Assembly (NCBI GenBank): GCA_023381015.1
Contig: JAMCTE010000012.1
Span: forward strand, 1-64,000
Reading direction: 5' to 3'
Length of the DNA: 64,000 nt
Source of the DNA: Patescibacteria group bacterium
Lineage (GTDB): Bacteria; Patescibacteriota; Microgenomatia; UBA1406; GWC2-37-13
The position numbers and the translations under genes were made by a program. The notes beneath the pieces are model-generated. The model was not told where the DNA came from. It saw only the letters and a list, made by a program, of their open reading frames with translations, and ran no database searches. Positions 1 through 11,438 of this stretch are shown here, piece after piece (position 1 is the stretch's first letter; the number at the start of each line of letters is the position of its first letter).

Positions 1-809
1 CTCTCATCTTTTTCAAGTTTTTATTCTCTAAAACCGAATACTTCGGCCTTTTTGCCCGGGTCGGGAAGTGGGATGAGTCAACCGGGTTACATTCTACTTT
101 CATTTTCATTTGCTTAAAAATTTCGCTGGCAAATTCGTACCAGCTGCACTGTCCTTGCGAAGTCATATGATAAAGACCATAATTGTCGGTTTTCAACAAT
201 TCATTTAAATTCTCGGCGATGTTTTTCGTGTAAGTCGGGGTACAGGTCTGGTCGTCAACGACGCTGACCTGGCCTTTTTCTTTTCCTAATCTAATCATCA
301 ATTCGACAAAATTACCGCCTTTCCCCGACGATCCTGCCGTACCATGTAGGCCACAAACCCTGATAACAAAATGCCTGTCGGCGATGTAACGGGTAAAATT
401 TTCTCCGGCTAATTTAGAAGTTCCATAGACATTTACCGGTCCAGTATTATCGGCTTCGGAAAAGGGTGTATTTCTTTTTTCGTCCAGACCAAAGACGTAG
501 TCAGTGCTAATAAAAACCGTCGTCCAGCCCTTTGACTGACAAAGTTCGGCTATATTTTTTTGGGCGCTGGCGTTAACTAAAAAAGCTTTATCCGGATTGT
601 CTTCAACTTCGTCGACTTTGTGATACGCCGAAGTATTAATAACGATGTCTGGATTAATGCCTTCTAAAACTTTTTTTACATTAGTTATGTCCGTAACTTC
701 TATATCTTGATGGGTGAGGGGAGTGATCGAGTAAAAATCTTTGTCGAAGACTTTCCTGATATCGGTCGACAGTTGGCCGTTGGCTCCGATAAGGGCGAGT
801 TTCTTCATA
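1..809 (-). CDS. rfbD: dTDP-4-dehydrorhamnose reductase (RmlD/RfbD), C-terminus off the window edge
   Basis: Manual reverse translation from ATG at 807-809: MKKLALIGANGQLSTDIRKVF...VFISTDYVFGLDEKRNTPFSEADNTGPVNVYGTSKLAGE; Rossmann start and YxxxK motif. Absent from the ORF track because it has no stop inside the window. Confidence 0.9.
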
Positions 810-879
810 ACCAAATGATAGCAGATAATTTTTTCAGTTTATATATGTCAAACCAAAATAAAAAAATATCAGCTCATTT

Positions 880-906
880 TGTCATTCCGGCGTAGGCCGG
901 AATCCA
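880..906. repeat. Palindromic repeat TGTCATTCCGGCGTAGGCCGGAATCCAG
   Basis: CCGGC..GCCGG stem; same unit as 7874-7899 inside a CDS; related to 54461-54546. Confidence 0.8.
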
Positions 907-982
907 GACTATAATTATACAATTTAAATTCGGCGTAACACTTGCCATTGACATCGGCAAGAATAATCCCTATAAATTTAGT

Positions 983-1945
983 ATGAGATCAAAAAAATCC
1001 AGGAAAAAGATGAGAGTGGCAAGACCTGCAAAATCAACCAGCGCTTTCTCCCTGATAGTTTTTTTGGCGGTCCTGACGATCGTCGTCTGGGGATTCAACT
1101 TCTACAATTCAAGGCCAAAAGTTCTCGGAAGCCAGACTTTCTTGAGTGACCAAGCGGAAGGAAGCGACAACAACAATACTGCCAACACCTCCGAATCGAC
1201 CGGCGGCAAACAAGAATCAGTCAGCCAACCGGCAGAAACCAAAACTGCCGAACCGACCGAAGTCCGCCAGCAGACTGAGACCCCCGAGCCGAGCGAAACG
1301 CCGAAACCAAAAGAAGTTACCGAGCCGGCCGATGTCCCGGAAATCAAACAAAAAACCCAAGAAATCAACAATGAGATTGGTCAGCAGGTCAAAAACGATA
1401 GCCTCAACGAAATCGACGTCGAAGCGCCAGGAGACGTTTCCGGTTCAGGAAAAATTGTCTTGAAAGACGCTTTTAACCGGCTAAGAGTTTTGAGTGCACC
1501 TGTCGCGACGTCAACACCGCTTACCCAGATCAACACACCTGACGCCGGCGAAGTCAGCGTCCGCGTCGGAGGAACAAACAATGTCGCCATCCAAAACGGG
1601 CCTTATACCGTCAACAGCCAATTCCCGGTCGTCATCGATCCGAAAAACCATACAATCGCCATCAGGACGCCAAGCGGAATCATCATCTTAAATAATCTGC
1701 CGGTCCAGGCTTTCCAAAACTTGCCGGCTGACAGCAGACTGTCGTCGGTCAACTCGATTAATCTGACATTTAACGCTGGTCAACCGACCTACCAGACCGA
1801 GGGAGTGCAAACCAGGCAATTCCTAGGCCTCGTACCGGTAAGCGCGAACGTCGTCATGCAGATAAATGCCCAAACGGGGCAAGTCGTCAGCACGAAGCTG
1901 CCGTGGTACTTCTCGCTTTTCGGTTTCGCTTTCAAAACGATATAA
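983..1945 (+). CDS. Membrane-anchored protein of unknown function, single N-terminal TM and Thr/Pro/Glu-rich linker
   Basis: 320 aa ORF; TM SLIVFLAVLTIVVWGFNFY followed by low-complexity TETPEPSETPKPKEVTEPAD and a globular C-terminus. Confidence 0.75.
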   Translation: MRSKKSRKKMRVARPAKSTSAFSLIVFLAVLTIVVWGFNFYNSRPKVLGSQTFLSDQAEGSDNNNTANTSESTGGKQESVSQPAETKTAEPTEVRQQTETPEPSETPKPKEVTEPADVPEIKQKTQEINNEIGQQVKNDSLNEIDVEAPGDVSGSGKIVLKDAFNRLRVLSAPVATSTPLTQINTPDAGEVSVRVGGTNNVAIQNGPYTVNSQFPVVIDPKNHTIAIRTPSGIIILNNLPVQAFQNLPADSRLSSVNSINLTFNAGQPTYQTEGVQTRQFLGLVPVSANVVMQINAQTGQVVSTKLPWYFSLFGFAFKTI

Positions 1946-1954
1946 TATTCCTAT

Positions 1955-3049
1955 ATGACAATTGGAATAGACATCACCCCTTTGCTTTTCCAAGGCAGCG
2001 GCGTTGCTGACTATACCTACAATCTCGTCAAAAACCTTCTTCTCATCGACAAAAAAAACCAATACAAACTGCTTTTTACCTCACCCCGGATCAACAAGAG
2101 CTTCCCATTCCTTGAAGAATTCAAAAAGATGGGCGCGAAAATCTACCGCTATCCGCTTCCTTTTGTTTTTTTCCAAATCTGCTGGGAAAAACTGGACGTC
2201 GTCCCGGTCGAATGGCTGATCGGGCCGATCGACGTCTTTTACGCATCCGACTTCCTGAGACCGCCGTCAACGGTCAGGACCGTCACCACCGTCCACGACC
2301 TGATCTGGAAAATCCATCCCGGCTACCACGAAGATTTCATCGTCAAAACCCACGATAAGAAACTGTCCAAAACCATCCAATACCGCGACACCGTCGTCGT
2401 CGACTCGCAAACCACCAAAAACGACCTGCTCAAATATTTCCCCAGAGTCAACCAGAAAAAAATCCACGTCATCTATCCGGGGATAGGAGAAGAGTTCAAG
2501 CCGCCTGACCAGAGGCCCAAACGATCGCTTTCCGATAAACCATACATCCTTTATGTCGGCGCCATCGAACCGAGGAAAAATCTTTTGACGGCGATCGAAG
2601 TTTTTCGCGAATTGATTAAGGATAAGTATTTTTCCGACTTCGAATTCTTGATCGCCGGTATGGCCGGCTGGAGGAAAAACCAGGTGACAGACGAGGTCAA
2701 AAATCTCCGCCTGGAGGGCAGGGTAAAATTCTTGGGTTACGTCAAAGACCAAGACCTGCCCGGACTTTATTCAAAAGCGAAGCTTACTGTTTATCTTTCC
2801 TCCTACGAAGGCTTTGGCTTGCCGCCACTCGAATCACTGGCTTGCGGCACGCCGGTATTGGCCGGCGACAACTCCAGCATGAAAGAAACCATTGACCGGC
2901 AGTTCCTGGTCGACGTCTTCGACAAAAAAGAAGTCCTGAAAAAGATGAAGTTTCTCCTTAAGAGCGCTGCCGTGGTCGACTCCCTGAAAGTCCGGGAGAA
3001 ATTTTCCTGGCATTCAGCAGCAGAACAATTACTGAGGTTATGGCAATGA
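1955..3049 (+). CDS. Glycosyltransferase family 4 (group 1)
   Basis: YVGAIEPRKNL and SSYEGFGLPPLESLACGTPVLA motifs. Confidence 0.93.
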   Translation: MTIGIDITPLLFQGSGVADYTYNLVKNLLLIDKKNQYKLLFTSPRINKSFPFLEEFKKMGAKIYRYPLPFVFFQICWEKLDVVPVEWLIGPIDVFYASDFLRPPSTVRTVTTVHDLIWKIHPGYHEDFIVKTHDKKLSKTIQYRDTVVVDSQTTKNDLLKYFPRVNQKKIHVIYPGIGEEFKPPDQRPKRSLSDKPYILYVGAIEPRKNLLTAIEVFRELIKDKYFSDFEFLIAGMAGWRKNQVTDEVKNLRLEGRVKFLGYVKDQDLPGLYSKAKLTVYLSSYEGFGLPPLESLACGTPVLAGDNSSMKETIDRQFLVDVFDKKEVLKKMKFLLKSAAVVDSLKVREKFSWHSAAEQLLRLWQ

Positions 3050-3950
3050 TCACTCCCGTGAAAACGTACCAGTTGATAAGGTTAACGTTCATCCAGTCGA
3101 GCGAAAAGATCACCAGATTGTGGATAAAGAAAATCGGATAGGAATAAAAGCTGAAAAAGAAAAGGATCTTCTCGAGTCTAAGAACCTTAAATAACTTCAT
3201 TTTCGACATGAAATAGAATATCAAGGTGACGAAGACGCCGTAGCTGATGTGGAAGACGTTTGGCGGATATTTGTTGTAGTACTGGGTCACGTTGTGGCCA
3301 AGATTGATCACAAGCTGCATCGAGGCATAATAAACTATGGCGGCGGCAATCCCAAGACCCAATAGTCTCTTCCACCTCTTTTGGTTTTCGATATAAAAAA
3401 TCACAAAATAGATGACTAAGGACCAGGGCAGCCACATGACGAAACGGTAGTTCCAGTCGCGAAGATAAAGGTAGTAGACCGCCGACCCAAGGCTGACGAA
3501 AAAATAAAGATAGTAAAGGACTTTGTTTTTCTTCCAGAAGTAGTAGACGACCGGAAAAACCAGCGTCAATTCAAAAAAAATCAATACCAGCCAGTTGAGG
3601 TCAAGTCCGCCGTAAAGAAATATGTTTTTGACAACATCGTTCAAGCCGATTTTTTTCGAATAGAGAAAATAACGCAAAGGAAAATAGAAAATCAAAAAAT
3701 AAAAGTAGGGAAGATATAGTCGCAAGAACCGCTTCTTGACGTAGGCGAAAAAGTTTTTCCAACCGAAAATGAACTCCCTCGTATAAAAAAGATAGGCCGA
3801 ACAAAACAAAAAAGCCACGACGGACCATTCGCTCAGGTTCCAAAACAAATAAGCCGTCTTGTCTTTTAAAAAATAGGCGGTGGCGTGGTCCACTATCATC
3901 GCCAGCATCGCCAAACCGCGGAGATTGTCTATATCTTGATTTCGAGGCAT
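2958..3950 (-). CDS. Acyltransferase family 3 (OafA-like) membrane protein
   Basis: N-terminal RNQDIDNLRGLAMLAMIVDH motif and about 10 TM segments; converges on and overlaps the glycosyltransferase 3' end. Confidence 0.8.
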   Translation of the reverse strand: MPRNQDIDNLRGLAMLAMIVDHATAYFLKDKTAYLFWNLSEWSVVAFLFCSAYLFYTREFIFGWKNFFAYVKKRFLRLYLPYFYFLIFYFPLRYFLYSKKIGLNDVVKNIFLYGGLDLNWLVLIFFELTLVFPVVYYFWKKNKVLYYLYFFVSLGSAVYYLYLRDWNYRFVMWLPWSLVIYFVIFYIENQKRWKRLLGLGIAAAIVYYASMQLVINLGHNVTQYYNKYPPNVFHISYGVFVTLIFYFMSKMKLFKVLRLEKILFFFSFYSYPIFFIHNLVIFSLDWMNVNLINWYVFTGVIIAITSVIVLLLNARKISPGLSGSRPRQRS

Positions 3951-4040
3951 ATAAAGATTATTTTAGCATTAATATCTTCTAAAAATGTGGTCTTGTAGCA
4001 TATAGGCTATAGACTTACTAATAATCTATTTCTAGAATAA

Positions 4041-5485
<1,445 letters not shown>

Positions 5486-5522
5486 TTAGATTATAACATA
5501 ACTAAAACAAATACAAATCAAA

Positions 5523-5646
5523 ATAACCAATCACCAATAACGCAAGTATTCCAAACAAATTACAATGACCAATATTCAATTGAAAATTTGAAAATTTGAA
5601 AATTGGAAATCGTTTGTTTATTGGAATTTGGTTATTGGTTTATTGC
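5523..5646 (+). repeat. Gene-less (MITE-like) copy B of the four-helix-bundle element
   Basis: CAAGTATTCCAAACAAATTACAATGACCAATATTCAAT...AATTGGAAATCGTTTGTTTATTGGAATTTGGTTATTGG matches both ends of 4041-4508; interior lost, keeping only ATG ACC AAT ATT CAA TTG AAA ATT TGA. Confidence 0.75.
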
Positions 5647-5672
5647 TTCTGCCGTTATGCTACAATTATATA

Positions 5673-6956
5673 ATGCTCGAAAGAATCCTTGGTTTTATCA
5701 GGAAGCCTACCAGCCGCGACGTCATCATCAACACCGTCGGCAACTACCTCAACGTCGTCTTCACGGTATTTTTCGTCGTCCTTCTGGTCCGCGTCCTCAA
5801 CCCGTCAAAGTACGGAGAGTTTGGCGTCCTTCTTGGCATCGCCTATGTCCTTGCCAATATTCTTGATTTCGGGACCACCGCCAGCATCTATTCTTACTTG
5901 CCGGAAATGATCGAGAAAAAACACAAGAATCTTTATGTTTTCCTGAAAACAATCTTCGTTTACCAGACGGTTTTTTCTTTGATCATCATCGCCGGACTTT
6001 TCATCAGCTTCCCATACTTGGATAAGGTTTTTTTCAAAACCGGCGCCCCCAAATACGAGCTCTACCTGACGACTTTTTCCGTCCTGTTTTTCGTCTGGCA
6101 AAATTACATAACGAACGCCATGAACGCCGCCAAAGAGTTTTTTAAGATCAACCTTTGGACCAATCTCTCCAACGTCATAAAAACCGTCGTCATCGTCGCC
6201 TTGATACCGTTCCACCTGGTGACGGTCGGTTCGATCATATTTATCTTCGGACTTCTCGGCCCGGCGATTTTTTTTGCCATCCTCTTTTACGACAAAAAGC
6301 ACGTCTTCGTCCACATCCTCAAAGCGTCCGTCGTCAAAAGCGAATTCAGGTTTGCCTACACGCTGACTTTTTTTATCGGCAGCCAATTCTTGAACCTATC
6401 CCAAAGGATCGACCTTTTTCTTCTTTCCTATTTCATGTCCAGGTCAAACGACGTCGGCTACTACGTCCTGGCCCAAAAAATCATTCTGACCATCATCACG
6501 GCGATCTCGTCAATCACTCAGGTCCTTTCCCCGAACTTCGCCCAGATAAAAAAAAAGGCCGAGATCAGGCAACAGTTCAAGCACGGGCTCCTTTATCTAT
6601 CGATCCCGGCAGTCCTTTTCCTTGTCCTGTATTTGACTCCCTCCTGGGTTTTCACTTTGGTATTTACAAAAAACTATGACAAGACTACCGCCATCTCCCA
6701 CGCCTTGAGCCTGCCTTTCATTATCTTCGTCGCAATCAACCTGCCGGTGCTTTTCCTCCTTTATACGGTCAAAAAACCCGCCTACGTCCTCTATGCTTAT
6801 ATGGCGATCTTTGTCATCATCGCCGCCGGGTGCTATTACCTGATCCCGAAATACGGACGCTTTGAGGATGTTTACGCCATGACCGCCGCTTTTATCGTCA
6901 GTCTTCTCATCTTGAGCGGAGCGACTTGGAAAGAGTATAAAAATTACAAAGAGTAG
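5673..6956 (+). CDS. Polysaccharide flippase (Wzx/MATE-type oligosaccharide transporter)
   Basis: Multi-TM protein, MLERILGFIRKPTSRDVIINTVGNYLNVVFTVFFVVLLVRVLNPSKYGEFGVLLG; start set at 5673 instead of the track's 5628. Confidence 0.87.
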   Translation: MLERILGFIRKPTSRDVIINTVGNYLNVVFTVFFVVLLVRVLNPSKYGEFGVLLGIAYVLANILDFGTTASIYSYLPEMIEKKHKNLYVFLKTIFVYQTVFSLIIIAGLFISFPYLDKVFFKTGAPKYELYLTTFSVLFFVWQNYITNAMNAAKEFFKINLWTNLSNVIKTVVIVALIPFHLVTVGSIIFIFGLLGPAIFFAILFYDKKHVFVHILKASVVKSEFRFAYTLTFFIGSQFLNLSQRIDLFLLSYFMSRSNDVGYYVLAQKIILTIITAISSITQVLSPNFAQIKKKAEIRQQFKHGLLYLSIPAVLFLVLYLTPSWVFTLVFTKNYDKTTAISHALSLPFIIFVAINLPVLFLLYTVKKPAYVLYAYMAIFVIIAAGCYYLIPKYGRFEDVYAMTAAFIVSLLILSGATWKEYKNYKE

Positions 6957-8353
6957 GTCATCACTTCCAGATTTCCCCGGAAAGTCTTCTTGTCTTTCAA
7001 TTTATATCCGTCTCTACCGAGAACGGTTTTATAATCGAATCCATAAATGTCGGCTGTATAAGGTATTACAATTACTTCCCCACTTAACTTTTTAACCGGT
7101 AAACTTTTTAACTCCCTCAACTCGTTGACTTTTATATTATTGTTGTAATACTTGACCGGATCGCTTGATGGAATAATCATATAAATAGGAATATCTTTTG
7201 GCTTTGTCCGGTTTGGCTTTTTCCAATCTTCACGGTGGAACTGCGGAGATAGCAAATAAATCAATGAAAACGACATAAATCCCGCCGCGATCAAAGGAAC
7301 CTTCCAATACAACCTCCGAGGTTGTACTTCGGCACCGTTTGACAATCCAAAGCTCAAGATAACAGTCATAATTGGTATTAGATATATAAACCTAAAATAC
7401 TGGAGCAGGGGAGTGACAAACGAAGTAACAAAACCTAACGCTAATGGAAAAACGAACAAAAAGGCGAGTAAAGTTTTTAGTTTTAAGTTTTTAGTTTTTA
7501 ATGAATTTTTAAGCAAAATAAAAAATACGAAAAACGTCCACAATCCGGCAGTAGCGTAATATAACCACTTAGGATAGAAATCTATCCGACCGACGCTGAA
7601 CTTAATGGGGATCAAGAGCAGATTCTTCAGGTTGGCTTTACCCAAGACGCTGGCCCAGTTAGCCACCGTCGGCAGGACGATCCTGGCGTTCATCAACTGG
7701 TGATAAAGCAGGGGAGAGACTACCAGGAAATCTACAAATATTACAAATAGACAAATAAACAAATGATTGTATTGCTTCTTAAAAAACAAATAAATCACGA
7801 AGGCAGCTATCAAAAAAATCGATCCGTAAAACGTAAAAAAAGCCAGGGTGATAAAAAAAAGAAAAAATAAAAAGTCATTCCGGCGCAGGCCGGAATCCAA
7901 CCTAAAACGTTCATTTCTGATCTTTGATTCTGATTTTTGTCGGGATGACAACTGCAAAAAATAATATAGAGCCATCGTCAAAAACATCGTCGCCATCATA
8001 TACATGCGGGCTTCCTGCGAATAGTAAACGATAAGGGGATTAAATAAAAAAAACACCGCCGCCCAAACTCCTCCAATAAGATAGACAAAATAACCTGCTG
8101 CCAAACTAGATAGAACAGACGGCATCCGCAAAGAGATTTCCGAATGTCCGAAAACGCCGGTCCAGAATTTCTCCAACCAGTAAAACAACGGCGGATGAAA
8201 ATCAAAGGGAGAAAATTTGGTCAAGATACCAAGATAGCCGTACTGTTGGACGACCCGGGCCGTCGTCGCCTCGTCCAGCCAGAGCGACTGATTGAGGGCA
8301 ATCAACCTCAATAAAAATGCCGCGAAAATAATCAGGATGATTTTTTTACTCAT
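6944..8353 (-). CDS. GT39/ArnT-like membrane glycosyltransferase
   Basis: SLWLDEATTARVVQQYGYLGIL...DFHPPLFYWLEKFW...GHSEISLRMPSVLSSL plus many TM segments. Confidence 0.87.
   Translation of the reverse strand: MSKKIILIIFAAFLLRLIALNQSLWLDEATTARVVQQYGYLGILTKFSPFDFHPPLFYWLEKFWTGVFGHSEISLRMPSVLSSLAAGYFVYLIGGVWAAVFFLFNPLIVYYSQEARMYMMATMFLTMALYYFLQLSSRQKSESKIRNERFRLDSGLRRNDFLFFLFFITLAFFTFYGSIFLIAAFVIYLFFKKQYNHLFICLFVIFVDFLVVSPLLYHQLMNARIVLPTVANWASVLGKANLKNLLLIPIKFSVGRIDFYPKWLYYATAGLWTFFVFFILLKNSLKTKNLKLKTLLAFLFVFPLALGFVTSFVTPLLQYFRFIYLIPIMTVILSFGLSNGAEVQPRRLYWKVPLIAAGFMSFSLIYLLSPQFHREDWKKPNRTKPKDIPIYMIIPSSDPVKYYNNNIKVNELRELKSLPVKKLSGEVIVIPYTADIYGFDYKTVLGRDGYKLKDKKTFRGNLEVMTYSL
7874..7899. repeat. 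Palindromic repeat inside the GT39 CDS, translated as LDSGLRRND
   Basis: GTCATTCCGGCGCAGGCCGGAATCCA; the antisense reading is in frame with 6944-8353. Confidence 0.85.
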
Positions 8354-8383
8354 TTGCTTTCCATTATTATATATAATCCATAT

Positions 8384-9322
8384 ATGTCCAAAAACACGAT
8401 ATGCGTTTCCAAGAAACTCGTCTATTCTATTACCGGATTAATGATAGTAATTTTTAGCTTGTTGGTCGTTAACTATCTATCCAATCATAAACTGAAAAAC
8501 AGCGCCGAAGCCGCTTATAACAATAAATACAAAAACTTCATCATCGGCGGCAACCAAACCAGGCCGGCTGACCTGCCGTATGTGGCGGCAATAGTCGTCA
8601 AAAATTCCACCATCGATATCCGTTGTACCGGAGTATTGATCAAACCTCAGTGGATATTGACGGCCGCTCACTGTCTAAAAGACGTTATCAATGTTAACGA
8701 CATCAGCGTTGCCGTCGGGATCACCGACGTCAACGGCATGAACGACCTCAATACCTTGAAAGCGGAAAATTATTTCATCGACCCGGAATTCTTATACGCT
8801 TCCAATAAAGACAATTTCGACGTCGCCTTGATAAAACTGCCGTCGCCAATAAATTCAGTTTTCTTGCTTCCGGAAATTCCCGATTACCAATATGTATATT
8901 CGGAAAACGGCGCCCAGGATCTTTATGCGATAAACAGTTTGGTCAGAGTCGCCGGATTCGGCATCACCATGCAGGATAAGGTTTATCAAAAAATGGGGGT
9001 GAGCAATCTTTTTGGAATAAATTCCAAACTGAACGATATCGCCCTGCCGATAGACAACCCCGTAGATAATCTTGATACCGATATGGACCACGTTTTCCTG
9101 GTTGGTTACGACCCGAATAACGTCCTCAATTATTTATATACTGTCGGAGAAGGGGATTCGGGCGGACCGATTCTTGTTGCCCAGACGAACCGTTTCCTTT
9201 CTCCTTATCTAATCGGGATCGTTTCCCAAGGCACCTCAGGCGACGCCCCTCTTCCTTTCAAAGCGATGAAACTAACCGACTTCAAGAGCTGGATCGACCA
9301 AACCATCGCCAACAATGGTTAA
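8384..9322 (+). CDS. Secreted/membrane-anchored trypsin-like serine protease (S1 family)
   Basis: IIGGNQTRPADLPYVAAI, LTAAHC, NFDVALIKL, GEGDSGGPIL give the complete His/Asp/Ser triad; N-terminal TM. Confidence 0.92.
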   Translation: MSKNTICVSKKLVYSITGLMIVIFSLLVVNYLSNHKLKNSAEAAYNNKYKNFIIGGNQTRPADLPYVAAIVVKNSTIDIRCTGVLIKPQWILTAAHCLKDVINVNDISVAVGITDVNGMNDLNTLKAENYFIDPEFLYASNKDNFDVALIKLPSPINSVFLLPEIPDYQYVYSENGAQDLYAINSLVRVAGFGITMQDKVYQKMGVSNLFGINSKLNDIALPIDNPVDNLDTDMDHVFLVGYDPNNVLNYLYTVGEGDSGGPILVAQTNRFLSPYLIGIVSQGTSGDAPLPFKAMKLTDFKSWIDQTIANNG

Positions 9323-9351
9323 TAATTGTTATAATATTCTTTGGTCGTTTT

Positions 9352-9422
9352 GCGGGATTAGTTCATCGGTAGAACATCTGATTTCCAATCAGATAGGACG
9401 GGTTCGATTCCCGTATCCCGCT
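9352..9422 (+). tRNA. tRNA-Gly(UCC)
   Basis: GCGGGAT...ATCCCGC acceptor stem, CTGAT-TTTCCAA-ATCAG anticodon arm, GGGTTCGATTCCC T arm; TATAAT box upstream near 9330. Confidence 0.95.
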
Positions 9423-9431
9423 CATTTCGTC

Positions 9432-10436
9432 TTATTTTTCCCAACCTTGGGGATGAGCTTTATACCAGACGAGAAGTGATTTGATCGAATCTTCGATAGT
9501 TTTACGCGGTTTCCAACCGAGGACGGTCTCCGCTTTTTTTATGGCGGCGATTTTTTTGGCGTCGTCCCCCTGGCGGGTATTGGCCTTGTCGACCGGGATA
9601 GTCTTTCCGGTAAATTTTTCCACCTGCTTGACGACTTCCAGGACCGAGTTGCCGGTTCCGGTACCTAGATTGATTATTTCGCTAGTTCCGTTTTTCAATA
9701 GGTATTCCATCGCCTTGAGGTGGGCTTCGTTTAAGTCGACGACGTCGATATAGTCGCGGATCGGGGTTTTGTCCGGGGTATCGACCTCAGGGCAAGTAAG
9801 ATAAAATTTCTCGATCCCCAGGGCGCCTCGTACCGCATTCTGGACCAGCAAGGTCGACGGTTTTTTAGAGTCACCGATCGTCCCTTCTTCACTGGCGCCG
9901 CAGACGTTGAAATAACGAAGGATCATATAGCTAAATCCTTTGAGCTTGGCATACCATTGGATCACCTCTTCGGCCATTTTTTTCGATGCCCCGTAAGGCG
10001 TCGATGGCTTGAGGGGATGTTTTTCGTCAATCGGGAAGTATTCGGCTTCGCCGTAGACGGCGCAAGTCGAAGAAAAAATTATTTTCTTGACTCCGAACTT
10101 ATCCATCGTCCGCAACAAATTGGCGCTGGCGCTGACGTTATTAAAAAAATACTTTCCCGGATCTTTCATCGACTCGTCGACTAAACAAGAAGCCGCATAA
10201 TGGATGACTACCTCTATTCCTTTTTCCTTTTCGAAAATAGGGGAGGGGTCGTTTTTCAAATCGAATTCGTAGAAACTGAATTTGTCACCGTATTTGTTTT
10301 TGAGAAGTTCCACCGGTCCTTTGTATCCGGTTTGGAAATCGTCGACCCCGACCACCTGATATCCGTTTTTCAAAAACAAATCGGTGGCGATGGAACCGAT
10401 GTAACCGGCACAACCGGTAACCAGTATTTTTGCCAT
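9432..10436 (-). CDS. galE: UDP-glucose 4-epimerase
   Basis: MAKILVTGCAGYIGSIATDLFLKNGYQVVGVDDFQTGYKG; SSTCAVYGEAEYFP; TPYGASKKMAEEVI; RYFNVCGA. Confidence 0.95.
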   Translation of the reverse strand: MAKILVTGCAGYIGSIATDLFLKNGYQVVGVDDFQTGYKGPVELLKNKYGDKFSFYEFDLKNDPSPIFEKEKGIEVVIHYAASCLVDESMKDPGKYFFNNVSASANLLRTMDKFGVKKIIFSSTCAVYGEAEYFPIDEKHPLKPSTPYGASKKMAEEVIQWYAKLKGFSYMILRYFNVCGASEEGTIGDSKKPSTLLVQNAVRGALGIEKFYLTCPEVDTPDKTPIRDYIDVVDLNEAHLKAMEYLLKNGTSEIINLGTGTGNSVLEVVKQVEKFTGKTIPVDKANTRQGDDAKKIAAIKKAETVLGWKPRKTIEDSIKSLLVWYKAHPQGWEK

Positions 10437-10454
10437 ACTATATTCTAACAATAA

Positions 10455-11426
10455 TTAATTAGTTTTATTAGCGAGCTCTGCCAATCTTACCAATATTTTT
10501 TTGTCTATGGCGCCGACATTTTTTTCCATTTTTTTAAGCAGGTGGAACGGATGCCAATGGATCCTGCCTTCGGCCAGATAAATGCCTCCGAATACCAAAA
10601 AACTCCCCAAGAAGTAAAACAGGTCCGGATATTCGTGGAGGAGGGGAATGGCGATGACGACGGCCGCCACCGGATCGATATAGGTAAAAATTCCGGCGTC
10701 TCCGGCGTCGATCTTGGACAGTCCGTAATAGAAAAGGAAATAAGCCAAAGCCGAACAAAGCACGACTCCAAAAACAATCCCGATCAAACCGGCCGAGTTT
10801 AACTGCGAAAAACTCCACGTCTTCAGTTCCGTGTTCATATAGGGAATGAAAAACAAACTTCCCGCCAAAAATGTTATCAGTGAAGCTTGATAGGCGTTGA
10901 TTTTTTTCAGGCTGTCTTTGCCGAAAAGCGTCTGTAGGACGGCGCCGATGTTGGAGATAAAAATCAGGATGTTGCCTTTTATCTCGCCAAGCACCATCCT
11001 TTGCCCGCCAAAAAAGAAAGGTGAGAAAATGATCACCAAAACGCCAAGCAAGCTAATCAACATGCCGAAAGTTTTTTTAGACTTCGGTTTTTCCCCCAAA
11101 AATACGATCGACAGGGCATAGATGATGATTGGCGCCGAGGAAGCGATGATCGGAGCGTTGATGCTCTGCGTCGTCTCGAGTCCGATGAAGTAAAAACTGA
11201 TGTTCAGTGAAATTCCGAAAAAGGCCACCAGCATCAACTCCAGCCACTGCCTCAAGGTCAACTTTTGCCAGTGGCCGATACAAAAGGGGACGAAGATCAA
11301 ACCGGCGAGAAAAAATCTGAGAAAGGCCAGGGTAAAAGGCGGAATGTTTGTGAAAGCGAATTTGAAAATCGGCGACGCCGCACCCCAGATGACGTTGGCG
11401 ACGATAAGCGCGAGAATCGGGTTCAT
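10455..11426 (-). CDS. EamA/DMT superfamily transporter
   Basis: About 10 TM; duplicated EamA pattern (NVIWGAASPIFKFAFTNIPPFTLAFLRF). Confidence 0.9.
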   Translation of the reverse strand: MNPILALIVANVIWGAASPIFKFAFTNIPPFTLAFLRFFLAGLIFVPFCIGHWQKLTLRQWLELMLVAFFGISLNISFYFIGLETTQSINAPIIASSAPIIIYALSIVFLGEKPKSKKTFGMLISLLGVLVIIFSPFFFGGQRMVLGEIKGNILIFISNIGAVLQTLFGKDSLKKINAYQASLITFLAGSLFFIPYMNTELKTWSFSQLNSAGLIGIVFGVVLCSALAYFLFYYGLSKIDAGDAGIFTYIDPVAAVVIAIPLLHEYPDLFYFLGSFLVFGGIYLAEGRIHWHPFHLLKKMEKNVGAIDKKILVRLAELANKTN

Positions 11427-11438
11427 TATTTCAGTTTA

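Noticed and set aside
707-895. 62-aa + strand ORF
   Set aside because: Antisense to rfbD and crossing into the repeat at 880-906; no coding character.
1102-2752. Several shadow ORFs (1102-1371 -, 1146-1463 +, 1381-1590 -, 1494-1691 +, 2004-2219 +, 2267-2752 -)
   Set aside because: Overlap well-supported genes in other frames; compositional by-products of GC-rich third positions and low-complexity linkers.
5603-6679. ORFs 5603-5866, 5689-5910, 5805-6386 (-), 6155-6679 inside the flippase
   Set aside because: Alternate-frame shadows of a strongly hydrophobic real gene.
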